The notes beneath the pieces are model-generated. The model saw nothing but the letters and a program-made list of their open reading frames with translations, searched no databases and was not told the DNA's origin. The position numbers and the translations under genes are program-made. Positions 1 through 3,794 of a stretch of DNA of 5,822 nucleotides are shown here, piece after piece (positions within the stretch are counted from its first letter, which is position 1; the number at the start of each line of letters is the position of its first letter). Source of the stretch: an uncultured bacterium (GTDB lineage: Bacteria; Actinomycetota; Coriobacteriia; Coriobacteriales; Coriobacteriaceae); the NCBI GenBank assembly GCA_905215765.1, contig CAJMRP010000123.1, forward strand, positions 1 through 5,822. Direction: 5' to 3'.

Positions 1-848
1 GCAAATGCAATGTCATTCTCCTGGGCAGCCTTTATCAGTCCGGAAACCACCTGGTAATCATATGGGCCCATGCTGTCTTTTGCGCAGATAGATACCATTG
101 TTTCATCGCATTCCAGACCTTTTCCAACGCATCCCATATCTACAGAAATCATCTCTGTAACCCCATCCGGGATGGCCGCACATCCGCCGTGGCCTACTTC
201 TTCATAAGAAGTGATCAGCACATAAATTGTACGCTCTGGCTGCACTTTTTTCTCTTTCAGATATTTGGCATAACCAAGAAGAATGGCAGTGCTGAATTTG
301 TCATCCAGGAAACGGCTCTTAATGTATCCGCTCTCCGTCACCGTGGTGCGCGGATCCATAGCGATGATGTCGCCGGTCTGGATACCCAAGCCCGCCACGT
401 CGTCCTTGGTGTCAACGTTCTCGTCAAGCAGGATCTCCATATTCTTCTCGATCGTCTCGACTTTTTCGTCTGCAACGTGAGAAGAAGGCTCGGTATTTAG
501 GACCACACCCGTGTAAACGCGACCGTCGCGCGTGTGAACGGTGCAGTTTTCGCCATCTGCCGTGGACCACTGATGTCCGCCAAGAGTCGTCGGGCGCAGG
601 CGGCCATTGTCCTTGATGGAACGGACCATGGCTCCAAGCGTGTCCACATGGCTTGCAAGCACAAGAGGCTCGCCCTCGCCGCCCAGGCACACAAGCACAT
701 TGCCTTTTGTCGAGCGCTCGGGCGCAAAGCCCATCTCCTCGAAGGTCTTCATTACATAATCGGTCACCGCGCGTGTAAATCCCGTAGGACTAGGGATGGA
801 AGTAAGGGCTTTGAGCTGCTCTCCGATGTACTCGAGCGTGTCGGTCAT
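1..848 (-). CDS. M42 family metallopeptidase (glutamyl aminopeptidase / endoglucanase M type), 3' end beyond the window
   Basis: Cytoplasmic metal-dependent aminopeptidase that probably trims N-terminal residues from peptides. Reading from the ATG at 848-846, 282 codons stay open to the window edge; M42 enzymes usually run to about 340-360 residues, so roughly the last 60-80 are missing. Visible family motifs, in order: SHVDTLG (residues 66-72, metal ligand H67 with D69), SRFLDDK (178-184, the bridging Asp region), SYEEVGHGG (214-222, the Glu pair E216/E217 with catalytic base and metal ligand) and VDMG (236-239, ligand D237). The last metal-binding His lies outside the window. Residues 90-115 (GGHQW, SADGEN-like and VYTG blocks) fit the inserted domain of this subfamily. 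The start is fixed by AAGGAG (859-854) five bases upstream. Hand count gives about 46% GC for 1-300 against about 57% for 301-840, with G/C-ending codons falling from about 70% to 45% near codon 173, so the gene is a mosaic or the contig is joined here. The family call is firm; the exact substrate is unknown. Confidence 0.93.
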   Translation of the reverse strand, partial: MTDTLEYIGEQLKALTSIPSPTGFTRAVTDYVMKTFEEMGFAPERSTKGNVLVCLGGEGEPLVLASHVDTLGAMVRSIKDNGRLRPTTLGGHQWSTADGENCTVHTRDGRVYTGVVLNTEPSSHVADEKVETIEKNMEILLDENVDTKDDVAGLGIQTGDIIAMDPRTTVTESGYIKSRFLDDKFSTAILLGYAKYLKEKKVQPERTIYVLITSYEEVGHGGCAAIPDGVTEMISVDMGCVGKGLECDETMVSICAKDSMGPYDYQVVSGLIKAAQENDIAF

Positions 849-931
849 TTTCTCTCCTTAGGATCGATGCCTTAAATGTGGTCGAAATATGAAAATGTGA
901 CAAAATAAACCTGTCTACTTTTTGTCACACT
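849..931 (-). promoter_or_regulatory. Spacer upstream of the peptidase gene with a 10-bp perfect inverted repeat
   Basis: The arms TGTGACAAAA (896-905) and TTTTGTCACA (920-929) are perfect reverse complements separated by 14 bases. The repeat starts two bases past the stop codon of the upstream minus-strand gene and lies about 50 bases ahead of the peptidase start. It could be an operator for the peptidase gene or a weak terminator of the preceding gene: read on the minus strand, the second arm is followed by TTTTC only, a poor U-run, and the stem is AT-rich beside the loop. A TTGTCA -35-like hexamer (minus strand, 902-897) lies in one arm, but I found no convincing -10 at the right distance. 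Confidence 0.5.
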
Positions 932-1372
932 CTAGGGGCATTGAGGGGCGCGGCGGATGTCCCCTTTGCCGTAATCGATGGTTACGGATTTGACGCTCTC
1001 AACGTCGCCACCCGTGAGGCGCCATTCGGTAAGCAGAATATCCATGGTCATAGGGCCGTCTTGCACCTTGAGCGTAACCGTAAGCTCATCGCCGTCCTGC
1101 TCAACCGATTCGCTCTGTTGCCCGGGAATCGACGAACCTAAGAGCTGGAGCTGAATGTAGCCATCGCGAGGCGCCCATCCCTCGCCCGGCTGGGACACCT
1201 CGGCACCTCCCGAAACCTTTGTCGTGAGCACGTCGAGTGATTCATCCTGTTCGGCAGTCCACGAAACGCCCTGCCCGAATAGCGTCTGATGTGCAACCAG
1301 GGCAACTGCGCCAAGAGCAACAATGCAACCGAGACAGATCGCCACCTTTGTGGCAAAACGGGGTTTTGTCAT
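932..1372 (-). CDS. Hypothetical membrane-anchored extracytoplasmic protein, 146 aa
   Basis: I do not recognise the family. The protein starts with a short basic stretch (MTKPRFATK), followed by one hydrophobic helix (about residues 10-28), then a polar, acidic, mostly beta-prone region to the end. This indicates an N-in signal anchor or uncleaved signal peptide with the rest outside the cytoplasm. There is no proper lipobox: C16 sits inside the hydrophobic helix rather than after it. Residues 95-133 alternate hydrophobic and polar residues (e.g. ELTVTLKV), suggesting a small beta-sandwich. The start is supported by GGAAGGAG ending six bases before the ATG. The gene has G/C-rich codon use like its neighbours, is transcribed in the same direction as the peptidase gene and ends 83 bases before it, so co-transcription is possible if the intervening repeat does not terminate. 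A fucO terminator lies upstream, so this gene should need its own promoter. Confidence 0.75.
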   Translation of the reverse strand: MTKPRFATKVAICLGCIVALGAVALVAHQTLFGQGVSWTAEQDESLDVLTTKVSGGAEVSQPGEGWAPRDGYIQLQLLGSSIPGQQSESVEQDGDELTVTLKVQDGPMTMDILLTEWRLTGGDVESVKSVTIDYGKGDIRRAPQCP

Positions 1373-1401
1373 ATCGGGCTCCTTCCCGGTCGGTTTTCTC
1401 C

Positions 1402-1430
1402 ATAGTACACAAGACGCGCGGCAAACAGAA
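1402..1430 (-). promoter_or_regulatory. Weak candidate promoter for the membrane-anchored protein gene
   Basis: TACTAT (1407-1402 on the minus strand) matches four of six bases of the -10 consensus and would give a leader of roughly 20 bases before the ATG at 1372. The hexamer at the usual -35 distance (TTCTGT) is poor and overlaps the U-run of the fucO terminator. It is proposed because the terminator just upstream means this gene needs a separate start of transcription; read-through is the alternative. Confidence 0.28.
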
Positions 1431-1463
1431 AAATGCCGGAAAGGGACGAACCCTCTCCGGCAT
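1427..1463 (-). terminator. Rho-independent terminator of fucO
   Basis: On the minus strand, TGCCGGA (1462-1456) pairs with TCCGGCA (1440-1434). After one mismatch the stem continues with AGGG/CCCT around a five-base loop (1450-1446), and it is followed at once by TTTTTCTGTTT (1433 downward). It begins about 30 bases past the fucO stop codon, the usual place. A GC-rich stem followed by a T-run makes this a textbook intrinsic terminator in the minus direction. The opposite direction has only ATATA after the stem, so it is probably one-way. Confidence 0.88.
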
Positions 1464-1492
1464 ATATAGCATCACTCAATAAAGACGCGCGG

Positions 1493-2659
1493 CTAGGCTG
1501 CCGGGCAGATCTTCTTGAAGAGCTCGATGACGTCGTCGAGCGTCGCCTCGCGCGGGTTACCCGGGAAGCAGGCGTCGGCCATGGCGTCCTTGGCCAGGAC
1601 CTCGATCTCGTCAGCCTTCATGGCCTCGCAGACGTGCGGGATGTTCACGTCGGCGGAGAGCTGCTTGACGGCGGCAATGGCGGCGTCGGCGGCCTCGTCG
1701 GTGCTCATGCCCGTGGTGTCAACGCCCATGGCAACGGCAACCTTGGCCAGGCGCTCGGCGCAAACCGGCTTGTTGAACTCCATGGCAATCGGCAACAGCA
1801 TGGCGCAGGCGACGCCGTGCGGGGTGTCGTAGTGAGCGGACAGGGTGTGAGCCATGGCGTGGTCGATGCCCAGGCCAACATTGGAGAAGCCCATGCCGGC
1901 GACATACTGGCCAAGAGCCATGCCCTCGCGGCCGGAGCCGGGCTGACCGGACTTGGCCTCGGCGACAGAGTCGCGCAGGTTCTCGCTGATCAGCTTAATA
2001 GCCTCAAAGTGGAACATGTCGGAGAGCTCCCAAGCGCCCTTGGTGGTGTAGCCCTCGATGGCGTGGGTCAGAGCGTCCATGCCAGTGGAAGCGGTCAGGC
2101 CGGCAGGCATGGAAGCCATCATGTCGGGATCGACGACAGCAACCTCGGGGGCATCGTTGGTGTCGACGCACACGAACTTGCGGACCTTCTCGGGGTCGGT
2201 GATGACGTAGTTGATGGTCACCTCAGCGGCGGTACCGGCGGTCGTCGGCACGGCGATGGTGAACACGGCGTGGTTCTTGGTGGGAGCAACGCCCTCGAGG
2301 CTGCGGACATCGGCGAACTCGGGGTTGTTGATGATGATGCCGATGGCCTTGGCAGTGTCCATGGAAGAGCCGCCACCGATGGTCACGATAGCGTCAGCCT
2401 CGGCGGCCTTGAAGGCCTCGACGCCGTCCTTGACGTTCTGGATAGTGGGGTTGGGCTTGATCTCGGAGTAGAGGCTCCAAGCGATGCCGGCGGCGTCGAG
2501 CTCGTCGGTCACCTTAGCGGTAACGCCGAACTTGACCAGATCGGGGTCGGAGCAGACGAAGATCTTCTTGTAGCCGCGACGCTGGAGCTCGCCGGGGATC
2601 TCCTTGATGGCGCCGGAACCATGATAAGAGATGGTATTGAGAACGAAACGATTAGCCAT
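1493..2659 (-). CDS. fucO: Lactaldehyde reductase / 1,2-propanediol oxidoreductase, iron-dependent (group III) alcohol dehydrogenase, 388 aa
   Basis: NADH-dependent enzyme that reduces L-lactaldehyde to (S)-1,2-propanediol, the redox-balancing end step of anaerobic fucose and rhamnose breakdown; it acts in the cytoplasm, usually as a dimer. The sequence closely follows the E. coli FucO I remember: MANR start, GGGSSMD nucleotide-binding loop (residues 95-101), NNPEFADVRSLEG (111-123), PTTAGTAAEVTINYVITD (138-155), MALGQYVAGMGFSNVG (247-262) and GNPREATL (367-374). The iron ligands of this family appear as D195, H199, H267 and H281. Length is close to the usual 382-390. The ATG at 2659 is chosen over one at 2701 because GGGAGG lies seven bases upstream and the product then begins exactly like FucO. 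The gene stands alone between terminators, with no fuc or rha genes visible, so lactaldehyde could also come from methylglyoxal. Activity on other short alcohols or aldehydes cannot be excluded. Confidence 0.95.
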   Translation of the reverse strand: MANRFVLNTISYHGSGAIKEIPGELQRRGYKKIFVCSDPDLVKFGVTAKVTDELDAAGIAWSLYSEIKPNPTIQNVKDGVEAFKAAEADAIVTIGGGSSMDTAKAIGIIINNPEFADVRSLEGVAPTKNHAVFTIAVPTTAGTAAEVTINYVITDPEKVRKFVCVDTNDAPEVAVVDPDMMASMPAGLTASTGMDALTHAIEGYTTKGAWELSDMFHFEAIKLISENLRDSVAEAKSGQPGSGREGMALGQYVAGMGFSNVGLGIDHAMAHTLSAHYDTPHGVACAMLLPIAMEFNKPVCAERLAKVAVAMGVDTTGMSTDEAADAAIAAVKQLSADVNIPHVCEAMKADEIEVLAKDAMADACFPGNPREATLDDVIELFKKICPAA

Positions 2660-2675
2660 TGATAGCCTCCCATCG

Positions 2676-2703
2676 TGTGCGGGGCACCCATTACGCCCCA
2701 CGC
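2676..2703 (-). promoter_or_regulatory. Possible hairpin in the fucO leader
   Basis: GGGGC (minus strand, 2699-2695) can pair with GCCCC (2685-2681) around a nine-base loop, with a few more pairs if one base bulges. It ends about ten bases before the GGGAGG ribosome binding site. It might affect message stability or ribosome access, but a five-pair core in GC-rich DNA can arise by chance. Confidence 0.3.
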
Positions 2704-2718
2704 TATGAGTCCCATCCT

Positions 2719-2773
2719 AACGCTTTTGAAACAAAAAACGCGTGAGAACGTCAAACTATTTAAAGCGTTTCAA
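2719..2773 (-). promoter_or_regulatory. Candidate fucO promoter region with paired inverted operator-like elements
   Basis: AACGCTTT occurs on the plus strand at 2719-2726 and inverted (AAAGCGTT) at 2762-2769; the element centres are 43 bp apart, about four helical turns. Read on the minus strand, the upstream copy is part of TTGAAAC/GCTTTAA, a CG-centred near-palindrome in the style of LacI-family operators. The AT-rich stretch between the copies holds a TTGACG -35-like hexamer (minus, 2754-2749) with only a poor -10 (TTTCAA) 17 bases on. A second option is a -10-like TTAAAT further upstream. The position 60-115 bases ahead of fucO fits control of that gene; which hexamers are used is undecided. 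Confidence 0.45.
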
Positions 2774-2781
2774 CAGATGAT

Positions 2782-2819
2782 GAAAAATAATGCGGCGAAG
2801 GGACAGCCCCTTTGCCACA
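2782..2819 (-). terminator. Rho-independent terminator of the DUF1275 membrane protein gene
   Basis: On the minus strand GGC (2816-2814), one mismatch and AAGGG (2812-2808) pair with CCCTT (2802-2798) and GCC (2796-2794) around a five-base loop; outer TG/CA pairs are also possible. The stem is followed by GCATTATTTTTC. It begins six bases past the stop codon at 2825. This separates the gene from fucO and means fucO uses its own promoter. Confidence 0.8.
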
Positions 2820-2824
2820 TTCGG

Positions 2825-3541
2825 TTACTTTCGGCAGCCCTCTTTCCAAGCCTCGGCCGCAACCTTCCAGCGTAAGCGCAAGTCGCGCTCGCGGTCGATA
2901 AACATGATGGCAAACGCGACAAACAGCAGCAAGCTCGCCACGACGATGGCATGCAGGCCCATGCGCTCAATGCACCAGTTGCCCAACACGGCGCCAAACA
3001 CAAAGGTAAAGATCACGCCAAAGTACAGCAGGCCGTTTTCCAAAAAGCCGCGCCTGTGGGTGATGATGTAATCGTCCACGTTTTGCAGCGCGTTGCGCAA
3101 GTTGCCGATGCACATGGTCGTAGCGATGCCGTGACCGTGAATCTTGCGGAAGCTCTCGACCTGCATGCCGCAGGCAAACGAGGTGAGGCAGTTGGCGAGC
3201 AGGTTGAAATTGCCGCCCGGGATAAAGCTCACTCCCAACAAGATAACGGCTTCAAAAAACACCGTCACCTGACGCCAGTGGATCACGCTGCCAAAACGCT
3301 CGTGTACCAGGTCGGCAAGCATAATGCCCACAGCAAACGAAACCACAGGGAAGAAGTAGCGCCCCGCAAGTGCCCAATTGCCCTCCGAGATGCTCACGCC
3401 CACGAGCAGGATGTTGCCCGTCTGCGCGTTGGCGAAAACATGGTCGCGCCCAATGTACGAATAAACGTCCATAAAGCCACCGGCAAGCGCCAAGATGATG
3501 CCCAGCTCAATAGACTCCGATATCTGTTTGGCACGCTGCAT
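2825..3541 (-). CDS. DUF1275 (YoaK-type) integral membrane protein, 238 aa
   Basis: Multi-pass inner-membrane protein of the DUF1275 family, whose biochemical role is not established. Six hydrophobic segments are visible at roughly residues 11-30, 60-80, 92-108, 112-128, 168-190 and 196-216, with a basic C-terminal tail (about 217-238) expected in the cytoplasm. Family signatures are AGGFMDVYSYI (20-30) followed by NAQTGNILLVG (38-48), and a second related block, GIATTMCIGNLRN (138-150); the two TGN/IGN blocks suggest an internally duplicated fold. Length fits the family's usual 220-240. The frame is open for 54 more codons upstream (ATG at 3703), but that part has no membrane character or family similarity, while AAGGAGG (3558-3552) lies ten bases before the ATG at 3541, so I choose 3541. 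It is followed by its own terminator and divergent from ygiQ, so it is probably monocistronic. Its substrate, if any, cannot be read from the sequence. Confidence 0.92.
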   Translation of the reverse strand: MQRAKQISESIELGIILALAGGFMDVYSYIGRDHVFANAQTGNILLVGVSISEGNWALAGRYFFPVVSFAVGIMLADLVHERFGSVIHWRQVTVFFEAVILLGVSFIPGGNFNLLANCLTSFACGMQVESFRKIHGHGIATTMCIGNLRNALQNVDDYIITHRRGFLENGLLYFGVIFTFVFGAVLGNWCIERMGLHAIVVASLLLFVAFAIMFIDRERDLRLRWKVAAEAWKEGCRK

Positions 3542-3722
3542 CGCCGTGCATCCTCCTTGTTGACGACCCTCTCGTGCGTTGGCGGAAACATAACCGCCGT
3601 TCATACTGTAACCCATTGACAACATGGCGTGCGCGCGAGACGGGTTCTCCAACGCGCAGATACACAGTCTGGAAACAAACGACTGGCTCAGCGACGCTCT
3701 CACTCACCAGCTCATGTACTCC

Positions 3723-3757
3723 ACCAGTCTTTTTAGCGCCGTCCCAAAAAGACTGGT
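3723..3757. repeat. Perfect 12-bp inverted repeat upstream of ygiQ
   Basis: The arms ACCAGTCTTTTT (3723-3734) and AAAAAGACTGGT (3746-3757) are perfect reverse complements around an 11-base spacer. Neither direction ends in a T-run outside the stem, so it is not an ordinary terminator. The right arm abuts the TACAAT -10 box of ygiQ, and the whole element covers the place where the -35 and spacer would be. This fits an operator for a dimeric regulator. A further GACTGG at 3681-3686 repeats the outer part of the arm. Confidence 0.75.
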
Positions 3758-3791
3758 TACAATTACGTGCAGCATACAGACACCGGGAGGG
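3758..3791 (+). promoter_or_regulatory. Candidate ygiQ -10 box and ribosome binding site
   Basis: TACAAT (3758-3763) matches five of six -10 consensus bases and predicts a start of transcription near 3770 with a leader of about 25 bases. The hexamers 16-18 bases upstream (such as AGCGCC) do not resemble a -35, so the promoter may be weak or need an activator. GGGAGGG (3785-3791) is a strong ribosome binding site with short spacing to the GTG at 3795, and it decides the start. Confidence 0.5.
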
Positions 3792-3794
3792 ATC

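Larger units (their letters stand above)
3542..3794. promoter_or_regulatory. Divergent intergenic region between the DUF1275 gene and ygiQ
   Basis: About 250 bases with no credible gene. It must hold the promoters of both flanking genes. Towards the minus-strand gene I see the ribosome binding site (3558-3552) and a small leader hairpin (GGCGG/CCGCC with an eight-base loop, plus-strand 3580-3597). A perfect plus-strand TTGACA at 3617-3622 has no -10 at a workable distance. The ygiQ side holds the inverted repeat and -10 box listed separately. The stretch 3600-3720 shows nothing else I can name. Confidence 0.55.

Noticed and set aside
1..500. Plus-strand frames (189-500, 283-480) as genes near the left edge
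   Set aside because: They run antisense to the continuous M42 peptidase frame that carries all expected metal-site motifs, and they have no recognisable domains.
896..929. A CRP-binding site
   Set aside because: The TGTGA and TCACA half sites are present, but a CRP site needs about 6 bases between them and here there are about 24.
1433..2662. A 409-codon plus-strand reading frame opposite fucO
   Set aside because: It is antisense to a well-supported fucO, has low-complexity Gly/Val/Asp composition, and its apparent start lies inside the terminator stem.
2660..2701. A 14-codon N-terminal extension of FucO
   Set aside because: The GGGAGG ribosome binding site lies inside this stretch, and the ATG at 2659 gives the FucO-type MANR start.
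3542..3703. A 54-codon N-terminal extension of the DUF1275 protein
   Set aside because: It is in frame but has no similarity to the family, and the strong AAGGAGG sits before the ATG at 3541, giving the normal family length.
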